35,469 nucleotides of DNA from assembly GCA_025356085.1 (NCBI GenBank), contig JANXUV010000199.1:1-35469 (forward strand), given 5' to 3'. A program made the translations under genes and the position numbers. The notes beneath the pieces were generated by a model, which was not told the origin of the DNA, made no database searches, and saw nothing but the letters and a program-made list of their open reading frames with translations. The stretch's first letter is position 1. Every line of letters begins with the position of its first letter. This document shows positions 24,168 to 30,839 of the stretch, in pieces. The stretch comes from Betaproteobacteria bacterium. GTDB taxonomy: Bacteria > Pseudomonadota > Gammaproteobacteria > Burkholderiales > SG8-39.

Positions 24168-25379
24168 TCAGGCCCACGCACGCCGCGTGCGGGCAAAGCG
24201 ATCCAGGCTTGCAACAATGCCCTTGGCGCAATCGTCCCAGCTACCGAGGTTGGCGCGGCGGCGGCCAGCCTCGATCAGGCGCGCACGCGTCGCGGGATCG
24301 CGCAGTTCCAGAATCCGCGCGGCCAGCGCGCGTTCGTCGTCCGGGGGGAACAGCAGCGCGGCATCGCCAAGCTGCTCCTCGGCGCCCGGCACGCTTGACG
24401 CCACCACCGGGCAGCCGAGCGCAAAAGCCTCGAGGGGGGGAACATTGTCCGGCCCGCAGAACGTCGCGAAAGTCAGCGCGTAGGCGTTCTTGTACAACTG
24501 CACCAGATCAGCGGTTTCGACGAAGCCGAGAAACCGCGTGCAGCCGGCGAGCCCGAGACGTTCGGCATAGCCTTTCACATATTCGGCATTGCCTTTCTCG
24601 GAGCCGGCGAACACCACGCCCAGGTCCCAGCCGCTGCTCTCGCGAACAAGCTTGCAGGCTTCGAGTACGACGGCGTGGTTCTTGTGCGGCCAGAACTGCG
24701 CCGGATAGAAGAGGAACTCCTTTGGCAAACCGAGCCGTTGCGTGAATCCGGAATCTTTCGGTGTCCCCGCATGTTCGAACGCATAGCGCGGCGTCGGAAT
24801 TGGCAGCACGTGGATCCGATCCCCAGGCACCTGATAGTAGTGCTCGATCTCGCGCTTGCCCTGCAGCGTGCCGGTATAGATCGCCGCCGCGCGACGCAGC
24901 GACGCAAAGTTGGCTTCCCGCCCGTCCCACTCGCCGCCGCTGACCTCGGGAAACCAGGGGTTGTTGCGATGCTGCAAATCCCATAGCACTGTGGCAAATG
25001 GCAGTTCCAGCGACATCGCGTTCCACGGCACCAGCCGGACAAGGAACTGGATGCCGTGGCGCGCATACACGCGCGCGTCCCACTGCGTCGCCGCCCGGGT
25101 ACGGAACACGCGATCGAACAGCCGTTCAAATGCACCCGGGAACGGCGCGAACAGAGTTTCCTTCGTCGAAAGGACCGAGGGTCTCTCCGCATCCAGATCG
25201 ATCGCGGGGAGCGAACCGAACTGGCGGGCGATTCCCGCGCCGCCGGAGTGATGGCAGAGCACGAATTCATGATCACCACCGCCGCCGGCCTTCCCCAACG
25301 CGTGCAGTATCTCAGCGACATAGACATAGCCCCCGCCGTCGACCGGTTGAATGCCTCCGACGAAGAGTCCGACTTTCAT
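24168..25379 (-). CDS. GT4 glycosyltransferase
   Basis: A 403-residue family-4 transferase from the ATG at 25379. The N-terminal GLFVGGIQPVDGGGYVYVAE (residues 4-23) contains the glycine-rich loop, VLWDLQHRNNPWFPEVS (131-147) is characteristic of a branch of GT4 enzymes, and TGTLQGKREIEHYY (169-182) follows. Donor domain: FLFYPAQFWPHKNHAVVLEA (222-241), VFAGSEKGN (256-264), then TFCGPDNVPPLEAFALGCP (306-324); in this motif Asp takes the place of the first Glu of E-x7-E, which is normal for this branch. An ATGA overlap joins it to the upstream methyltransferase. A longer reading to 25451 starts inside that gene and is not used. Substrate unknown. Confidence 0.9.
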   Translation of the reverse strand: MKVGLFVGGIQPVDGGGYVYVAEILHALGKAGGGGDHEFVLCHHSGGAGIARQFGSLPAIDLDAERPSVLSTKETLFAPFPGAFERLFDRVFRTRAATQWDARVYARHGIQFLVRLVPWNAMSLELPFATVLWDLQHRNNPWFPEVSGGEWDGREANFASLRRAAAIYTGTLQGKREIEHYYQVPGDRIHVLPIPTPRYAFEHAGTPKDSGFTQRLGLPKEFLFYPAQFWPHKNHAVVLEACKLVRESSGWDLGVVFAGSEKGNAEYVKGYAERLGLAGCTRFLGFVETADLVQLYKNAYALTFATFCGPDNVPPLEAFALGCPVVASSVPGAEEQLGDAALLFPPDDERALAARILELRDPATRARLIEAGRRRANLGSWDDCAKGIVASLDRFARTRRAWA

Positions 25380-26155
25380 CGCTTGCCCGCGGCGCGCAGG
25401 ACCGCGTAGCCGATCCAGGTGCGGCTGGACAGCGCCTTTCCGGTCAACCACTGCCCGGCATCGACAAACTCGAAATGCGCCATTCTGGCGAATCGCTTGA
25501 GCTCGGGCAGAAACAGCGCGCGCATTGTGTGCTGTTCCTTCAGCACTTTCACGTGCCCGCTGCGGGTATGGGTCACAAAGAGGGTGAAATCGACGTCGAT
25601 CACGTTGCGCGCCCCGTCGAACGCCGGCTCCGACAGCCGGATCAGCCTGACGCCCGGCGCCACCGCGCGGCGCACGCGGGTTGTCGGGCGTTCGGCATGC
25701 ACAGCCGGGGCGTACCAGAAATCGAACACAAATACGCCGCCGGGAGCAAGCGCCGCCCGCGCCGCCCGAAACATGCCGGACAGCGCCCGATCGGTGATCT
25801 GGTAGTTGACGACATGGAACAGCGAGATGACAGAATCGAACTTACGTTGCGGCACGAGCTTGGTGACGTCGCCTTGCCGTATCTCGGCATGGCCGCGCAA
25901 TCCCGCCGGCAGGCGACGTATCGCGGCACGAGCGTGCGCAACCATGCGCGCGCTGAGATCCACGCCTTCGAGATGGTAGCCACGCCGCACGAGTTCGATC
26001 GCATGGCGCCCGGTGCCGCTGCCGATCTCGAAGAGCGAGCGGGCCTGCGGCGCGTGCCGCTTCAGAAGGCGATGTACGAAGGCCGCTTCTGCGCCATAGT
26101 CCTTGTCTCTGTAAAGAGCATCGTAGTAGTCGGCGTATGCGCCAAATACGCTCAT
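25376..26155 (-). CDS. Class I SAM-dependent methyltransferase, resembling amino-sugar N-methyltransferases
   Basis: A 259-residue class I methyltransferase. It opens FGAYADYYDALYRDKDYGAE (residues 4-23), followed by LFEIGSGTGRHAIELVRRG (41-59), GVDLSARMVAHAR (64-76), QGDVTKL (94-100), KFDSVISLFHVVNYQ (105-119) and ALAPGGVFVFDFWYAP (135-150). This order (a YDALYRDKDY start, an SGTGRH loop, VISLFHVVNY, and an aromatic-rich DFWY strand) is close to DesVI/TylM1, which N,N-dimethylate a TDP-amino sugar. It directly follows a sugar aminotransferase, joined by ATGA, so N-methylation of the amino group that enzyme adds is an attractive inference. O-methylation or an unrelated small target remains possible. 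Confidence 0.85.
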   Translation of the reverse strand: MSVFGAYADYYDALYRDKDYGAEAAFVHRLLKRHAPQARSLFEIGSGTGRHAIELVRRGYHLEGVDLSARMVAHARAAIRRLPAGLRGHAEIRQGDVTKLVPQRKFDSVISLFHVVNYQITDRALSGMFRAARAALAPGGVFVFDFWYAPAVHAERPTTRVRRAVAPGVRLIRLSEPAFDGARNVIDVDFTLFVTHTRSGHVKVLKEQHTMRALFLPELKRFARMAHFEFVDAGQWLTGKALSSRTWIGYAVLRAAGKR

Positions 26156-27261
26156 ACGAGGATCGCCTTCAGCGCTTCGGCGCTCTCGCCTACCTCGTCC
26201 TGCGTCGTGCCCAACCCGCTCGGAAGGTAAAGGCCGCGGCGCGCGACCCGCTCGGCATGGGGGCAGTGCTCTCCGTCGAACAATCCCATCCTGCGCAATA
26301 CCGGCTGTTCGTGCAGCGGCCAGAAGAAATGGCGCGAATCAACGCCGCGCGACCTGAGACGCGCGATCGCCTCGCGCGCATCGAATTTCACGGACTCCTT
26401 CAGCACCACCCCATAAACCCAGTAGATGTTCCTTGCGTAGCCGGCATTGTCGACGGGCAATTCGAGCATCGGATGGCCGGCGAGCAGCGCGTTGTACCAG
26501 CCGCCGAGCTGTCGTTTTCTTTCCAGAAAGCCTCCGACCCGTTCGAGCTGCGCGACGCCGAGAGCAGCCTGCACGTTGCTCATGCGGAAATTCCACCCGA
26601 GCTCCTCGTGGATGAAGCGGCGTTCGTTGCCGAAGCATAGATTGCGCAGATCCCTGCAGCGGGACGCCAAATGCCCGTCGTCCATCATTACCATGCCGCC
26701 TTCGCCGGTGGTTATGTGCTTGTTCGGATAGAAGCTGAAGGTGGCGGCATCGCCGAACGTGCCGACGCTACGGCTCTTGTATGTCTGCCCAATCTGCTCG
26801 GCGGCATCTTCGATGATCCAGAGTCCGTGCTGTTTTGCGAGGGCCAGAACCGGATCCATGTCGACCGGCAGGCCGAAGATGTGGACAACCATGATGGCCT
26901 TGGTGCGCGGCGTGATTTTTGACGCTATGAGGCTGGGATCCATATTCCAGGTGCGGGCCTCGCAATCGACCACCACCGGCTTCGCTCCGGCGCGCACGAT
27001 GGCAGCCGCACAGGAAATGATGGTCAGCGACGGCAGGATGACCTCGTCGCCCGGGCCGATGCGAAGTGCCGCCACCGCCAGATCGAGCGCGGCGCTGCCG
27101 TTGCATACGGCGACGCCGTGCTTGCGCCCGATGAAGGCCGCGAATCCGGATTCAAGCCTCCTGACGAAAGGTCCTTCGGAGGAAATCCAGCCGGTGTCGA
27201 CGCACTCCGCCAGATACCGCTTCTCGTTGCCGTCCAGCAGCGGCCGATTGACCGGGATCAT
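26152..27261 (-). CDS. DegT/DnrJ/EryC1/StrS sugar aminotransferase, perosamine-synthase-like
   Basis: A 369-residue PLP-dependent sugar aminotransferase; the family converts 4-keto (or 3-keto) nucleotide sugars to amino sugars. The N-terminus MIPVNRPLLDGNEKRYLAEC (residues 1-20) and DTGWISSEGPFV (22-33) resemble RfbE/Per, the GDP-perosamine synthases. PLP-site residues are visible: NGSAALDLAVAAL (54-66), VHIFGLPVDM (126-135), IIEDAAEQIG (149-158, D152) and FSFYPNKHITTGEGGM (175-190), where K181 forms the internal aldimine. The C-terminal part has HEELGWNFRMSNVQAALGVA and SRHFFWPLHEQP. So it probably supplies an amino sugar such as perosamine or another 4-amino-4,6-dideoxyhexose. No 4,6-dehydratase is in the window. 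The ATG at 27261 is 5 bases after the cupin stop; its own stop shares ATGA with the methyltransferase. Confidence 0.93.
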   Translation of the reverse strand: MIPVNRPLLDGNEKRYLAECVDTGWISSEGPFVRRLESGFAAFIGRKHGVAVCNGSAALDLAVAALRIGPGDEVILPSLTIISCAAAIVRAGAKPVVVDCEARTWNMDPSLIASKITPRTKAIMVVHIFGLPVDMDPVLALAKQHGLWIIEDAAEQIGQTYKSRSVGTFGDAATFSFYPNKHITTGEGGMVMMDDGHLASRCRDLRNLCFGNERRFIHEELGWNFRMSNVQAALGVAQLERVGGFLERKRQLGGWYNALLAGHPMLELPVDNAGYARNIYWVYGVVLKESVKFDAREAIARLRSRGVDSRHFFWPLHEQPVLRRMGLFDGEHCPHAERVARRGLYLPSGLGTTQDEVGESAEALKAILV

Positions 27262-27266
27262 CGCGC

Positions 27267-27704
27267 CTACTTTACGTCCAGCTTGGCCGGCATCGCGGGC
27301 GTGAAGCGGGTCTTGTCCTGCTCGCCGGTGTAAGGACCTTGCTTCACTTCGATCATGTTCAGTTCTTCTAGCACCTCGAAGCCATGCCCGCCCGCGATCA
27401 GCAGGATCACGTCGCCCGCCCCGAGAACGCGGCTGGTGCGGTATTCCCGCTGCTGGGTATAAAAATCGACACGCACGCTGCCCTTACGGATGAAAAGCGT
27501 CTCCTGTGTATGTGATACCTCACGCGGAACCGGGTTGTGGGTATGGGCCGGAATGACCTTGCCAGGCTGGTAGGACATCGACGCCAGCTGTTGCGAATAT
27601 TCATTCGGCGTAAAGAATTGAATACCCGGCTCGTCGTGCAAGGCCCGCAGGATGATGGCGTACAGCAGGCCGTCTATGCAGACATCCTCCCTGGCCTCAG
27701 CCAT
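27267..27704 (-). CDS. Small cupin-fold protein
   Basis: A 145-residue cupin. Possible metal ligands are H54 and H56 in PGKVIPAHTHN, E68 in SHTQETLFIRKG and H107 in IAGGHGFE. In the standard cupin motif E follows the second His by 3-4 residues; here there are 11, so a loop of about 7-8 residues is inserted. The second motif has Ile where Pro is usual. The C-terminus MIEVKQGPYTGEQDKTRF (117-134) recalls cupins found beside DegT aminotransferases in polysaccharide loci. It is not a clear match to the FdtA/QdtA ketoisomerases or to RmlC, so I call no reaction; it may bind a nucleotide sugar or help the aminotransferase. It overlaps the upstream FkbM gene by 8 bases. Two 60-base lines I counted in it are 55% and 57% G+C, lower than most of the window. 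Confidence 0.8.
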   Translation of the reverse strand: MAEAREDVCIDGLLYAIILRALHDEPGIQFFTPNEYSQQLASMSYQPGKVIPAHTHNPVPREVSHTQETLFIRKGSVRVDFYTQQREYRTSRVLGAGDVILLIAGGHGFEVLEELNMIEVKQGPYTGEQDKTRFTPAMPAKLDVK

Positions 27705-28647
27705 AGCGCCGCTCCGACTCGGCTGCCAGGAATCCCGCCACCGAAGGGTCCGTATCGTGAAACGCGACGATGTTCAGGTAGAAATCGCGCCTGCGCATCG
27801 CATAGTCGTGTAACGCCATAAGCTTGTCGGGTTTTGCCAGGATTTCCGTACCGATGAGATATCCCAGATTGTCATAGAGAATCGCGCAACCGTAGCCTGC
27901 TGCGGCCAGCCAGGCTAGCGCCTCCGCGAGATCGGTGCGTCCGACCTCCTCCCACAGATGAAAGCATAACTCGAAGTGAAGCGCGGGACGGGCCGCGCCA
28001 AGCAGATTTGCACCCCCTTTGAGCACCCGGAAATCGTAGCCGTCAGTATCGATCTTCAGGAAGTTCGCGGACGCGAACTGCGGATATTGATCGATGACCG
28101 CGTCCAGGGTAGTGAATTTCGCGCCCTTCTCGACGGGTCCGTGCGCGTGACCCAGCTGCGCGGTGCCGTTTCTCTCGATCAGATCGCTCTCTGCAGCCGC
28201 GGAACTGCCGTCATACAGCAACGCGTTGACGCAGCGAACACTCGGATCCGGGCCGAAGTTGCGGACCAGCAGGTCGAAATACTTGCGCGAACCCTCGATG
28301 CAGAGAAATTGCGCGGCGCTCAATGCCGGCAGCAGGGCGATGGTGTCGCCGATATTCGCTCCGACGTCGATCATCGACAGCCGGCCATCGCGAGCGCCGA
28401 TGAATGCCGCGAGGCGCCCGATCTCTGTTTCGTAATGCGGATAGCTGGCAATAAACGAGGGCAGGCTGTGCGCCCAGTTCATCCACAGCCGGCGCTGTCC
28501 GAGCTCGACAAGCACGGCCGGATCGGCATCGCGCATCAGCGCGAGCTTGATAGCCGGCCGCGCCAGCAGCTTGAGTGCGCGCTCGCCCAACGACCGGCTC
28601 GGGCCGCGCCGCAGCCGATAGAGCACGGACATTGGACCTGCGTTCAT
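27697..28647 (-). CDS. FkbM-family methyltransferase (copy 6), divergent
   Basis: A 316-residue FkbM-type methyltransferase, the longest here. The SAM loop SMIDVGANIGDTIALLPAL (residues 91-109), FLCIEGS (114-120, E118) and NFLKIDTDGYDFRVLKGG (195-212) are present. The second signature has D-T-D-G-Y in place of D-V-E-G-H, and beta-2 ends IEGS instead of FEP, which sets it apart from the other copies. The C-terminal region (GCAILYDNLGYLIGTEIL, 253-270, and RRRDFYLNIVAFHD) is specific to a subset of family members. ATGA overlap with the upstream gene; 8-base overlap with the cupin gene. A role in methylating the glycan is inferred from the family and place. Confidence 0.87.
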   Translation of the reverse strand: MNAGPMSVLYRLRRGPSRSLGERALKLLARPAIKLALMRDADPAVLVELGQRRLWMNWAHSLPSFIASYPHYETEIGRLAAFIGARDGRLSMIDVGANIGDTIALLPALSAAQFLCIEGSRKYFDLLVRNFGPDPSVRCVNALLYDGSSAAAESDLIERNGTAQLGHAHGPVEKGAKFTTLDAVIDQYPQFASANFLKIDTDGYDFRVLKGGANLLGAARPALHFELCFHLWEEVGRTDLAEALAWLAAAGYGCAILYDNLGYLIGTEILAKPDKLMALHDYAMRRRDFYLNIVAFHDTDPSVAGFLAAESERRYG

Positions 28648-29762
28648 CGACCGGCCACCCGCAGAAATTGCTCAGCGAGCGGGAGAGGTGAATAGTGCCG
28701 GCGCACCCAGTCGCGCCCCGCCTGTCCGACACGCGCGAACACGTCGCGGTCCGAGCGCAGTCGGTCGAGATCGCGCGAAAGGTTGTCGAGATCCAGTCCG
28801 ATGTAGTGCACCCAGTTTTCCGGCTGGACCGGAATCTGGACGCCATATTTCTCGAAATCGAGCATCAGCGCTGCTGTACCAGCGCCAAGACTTTCCCAGA
28901 AACGCCAACTCTCCCATTGGCTCCAGCGCGGCACCGAACCGGAGATGCGCGAAACAAGCCGGTAGCCGTATTGACGAAGACGCGTGCGCACACCGCCGCC
29001 CCCGTCGTACACGTGCCAATTGTCCGGAATACCGGGTACAAACTGTCCGCCGACGCAGGAGCAGGCGACGCAATTGCGCAGTCGGACGTAGTAGTCCGGA
29101 TAGTGCCGCCAAGCGGTCTGCTCCCACATGAGCCGATGATACGGATCGGCAGGGGGATTGCTTCGGCTGTTGGTGAACCGGTCGAACGCAAGCTCGCCCT
29201 CTAGACCAGGATAGACTTTTTCCTCGAACAGGTCTCGCAACTGGTGGCGGTACGAGTGGGTAGCACCGAAGTTGACGAGCAGTTCCTTGCGGCGCGACGA
29301 AAATACCGCCGCTTCCTCGGTTTCTTTCAGGATGCGCCGGCTGATGCCGAAGGACCACGGCCGGTAGTTCTCCGGATACGTCGTGCGCCGGTTGAAGTGC
29401 GATTTGAGGATCAGGTCGAAGGCCCGGAACTCGACGCCCAGCCCGGGCGGATGCATGCCACCGTCGTCCTCCAGGTAGACACGGAAGGAACGCTTGTTCT
29501 CCGCGAATTCGAAAGGAATCTCCTTGACGAAGTGCAGCCAGTCGTAGGTAAGCACATTGATCGCGCAATCCGACGGCCGCACTGCCGGATCGTGGCGGAA
29601 CAGCGTCGCGAGATCATCAGTCCTGCTGCGCCAGTAGTCGATATTGGCGTAGATTTTCCAGCCCAGTTCTTGCAGGCCTTCGGCGAGCACCAGCGCGTTA
29701 TGCGCGTAGTTGTCGCGCGACACGGCCGCGGGAATCAGGAAGAAATAGGCGGTCTTGTTCAA
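28644..29762 (-). CDS. Glycosyltransferase-like protein of uncertain family
   Basis: A 372-residue protein with no signal peptide or membrane segment. I do not recognise a well-described family. The C-terminal third has SQWESWRFWESLGAGTAALM (residues 281-300), then FEKYGVQIPVQPENW (303-317), reminiscent of the exostosin/GT47-like and CgeB-like pattern in which a conserved R-F-W/Y-E-x-L-x-A-G binds the nucleotide sugar. The middle has FSSRRKELLVNFGATHSYRH (154-173), like the strand opening the second Rossmann domain. CVACSC (231-236) is a tight cysteine cluster that might bind metal. The start is a TTG at 29762 sharing TTGA with the upstream GT2 gene; the ORF has no better start. By context it probably transfers a sugar or other group, but this is not certain. 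Confidence 0.65.
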   Translation of the reverse strand: MNKTAYFFLIPAAVSRDNYAHNALVLAEGLQELGWKIYANIDYWRSRTDDLATLFRHDPAVRPSDCAINVLTYDWLHFVKEIPFEFAENKRSFRVYLEDDGGMHPPGLGVEFRAFDLILKSHFNRRTTYPENYRPWSFGISRRILKETEEAAVFSSRRKELLVNFGATHSYRHQLRDLFEEKVYPGLEGELAFDRFTNSRSNPPADPYHRLMWEQTAWRHYPDYYVRLRNCVACSCVGGQFVPGIPDNWHVYDGGGGVRTRLRQYGYRLVSRISGSVPRWSQWESWRFWESLGAGTAALMLDFEKYGVQIPVQPENWVHYIGLDLDNLSRDLDRLRSDRDVFARVGQAGRDWVRRHYSPLPLAEQFLRVAGR

Positions 29763-30688
29763 ATCCGTCCCGCCAGCCAGCCCCAGTTCTTCATGTCGGC
29801 GAGCGCCTGCCGCTCTCCCCGTTCGGCCGCGAGCGCCTGGCGCCGCTGCAGCGGCGTCATGCGCGCCAGCCGGTACAGCCTGCCGAGGCGCTGGATGGCG
29901 GTCGGCCGGCGACCGGGAATATCGCCGTCCACCAGGAAATTCTGCAGCGTCGCCGAATAGTGGTTGCCTTCGGCGTTGCCGAGGATGAATTCTTCGGATA
30001 GTCGCTTGCGCGGGATCAGGTGCGTCAGCCTGAGCTCATGGAACAGCGCCTTGCCCAGACCGATGTCGCAAGCGGTGAATACGATGTCCAGGTCGCCGCA
30101 GGTCAGCAGCCGCGTGCCGGTGCGATCGAGCAGCTGCCGGCGCGGATCGGCGGTGCAGACTTCGGCGTAGCGCTGCAGCACGCTGCGCCGCGCGCACAGC
30201 CCGGCGCCGATCGGCATGATCGCGTAGTCGCGTTTTCGGTTGGACCAGTGATTGCCCGCGAAGCTGCGGACGGTGAAGCTCTCGGGATAGTGCCTGGCGA
30301 AATAATTGTCCGGGTCCTCGAACTCCCCGACCACCTGGCCGCCCCAGACGCCGACGAAGGGATACTCGCCCGCCAGGCGCAGCGCCGTTTCGAGGTAGTC
30401 GGGAAAAAGCACGTTGTCATCGTCCACCATTACCACCACATCAGCGCGGCACCTGGCGATGCCCGCCAGCCGCGCCGGCGTGAGGCCGAGCTTTTCTTCG
30501 CGCACGTGCGACGCGTGCGGATGCCAGTCCAGCGGGTAAGCCGCCGCCAGCGGCCGTTCGGAACGATTGTCGACGACGATGAGCTCCCATTTTTCCTTCG
30601 ACAGCGATTGGCCGCGCAGCGCGGCAAGCACGCGCTTCAAATAGTCGTCGCGCGGGTTGTGGGCGGGAATGATGACCGAGAGATCCAT
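29759..30688 (-). CDS. GT2 glycosyltransferase
   Basis: A 309-residue GT-A family-2 transferase. It begins LSVIIPAHNPRDDYLKRVL (residues 3-21), with IVVDNRSERP (37-46), EKLGLTPARLAGI (65-77), the metal-binding VVMVDDDN (D89-D91) and LFPDYLETALRLA (94-106). The acceptor part has IMPIGAGLCARRSVL (157-171) and TCGDLDIVFTACDIGLGKAL (196-215), a usual place for the catalytic base. The C-terminal 60 residues are basic and helical. The ATG at 30688 lies 28 bases after the possible small ORF and its stop shares TTGA with the next gene. Nucleotide-sugar transfer at the membrane; the donor is unknown. Confidence 0.92.
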   Translation of the reverse strand: MDLSVIIPAHNPRDDYLKRVLAALRGQSLSKEKWELIVVDNRSERPLAAAYPLDWHPHASHVREEKLGLTPARLAGIARCRADVVVMVDDDNVLFPDYLETALRLAGEYPFVGVWGGQVVGEFEDPDNYFARHYPESFTVRSFAGNHWSNRKRDYAIMPIGAGLCARRSVLQRYAEVCTADPRRQLLDRTGTRLLTCGDLDIVFTACDIGLGKALFHELRLTHLIPRKRLSEEFILGNAEGNHYSATLQNFLVDGDIPGRRPTAIQRLGRLYRLARMTPLQRRQALAAERGERQALADMKNWGWLAGRI

Positions 30689-30716
30689 GGGAATCGCCAG
30701 CGAGCGCCGATGATGG

Positions 30717-30839
30717 TTACTTGGAAACGAGCTCGCTGCGCTTGGCGGACGCGCGCCAGCGCGGCGCGGCCGGCGTCATGCCGGCGCGCACGATCCGCCA
30801 GAACAGTTTCACGAATAGTTTTCGAATTGCTTCAGCCAT
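30717..30839 (-). CDS. Possible 40-residue basic protein
   Basis: A short frame (ATG at 30839, TAA at 30717) lies in the 120-base space between the carbamoyltransferase stop and the next GT2 gene, overlapping the former by 31 bases. It reads MAEAIRKLFVKLFWRIVRAG followed by a proline- and arginine-rich tail ending SELVSK. The first 20 residues could form a basic amphipathic helix. I see no good ribosome binding site (AGGGA is about 15 bases away). Carbamoyltransferase genes in other glycan loci often have a tiny partner (for example the DUF5989 proteins), but this sequence lacks the hydrophobic helix typical of those. It could be a small membrane-surface protein, or chance. Confidence 0.35.
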   Translation of the reverse strand: MAEAIRKLFVKLFWRIVRAGMTPAAPRWRASAKRSELVSK

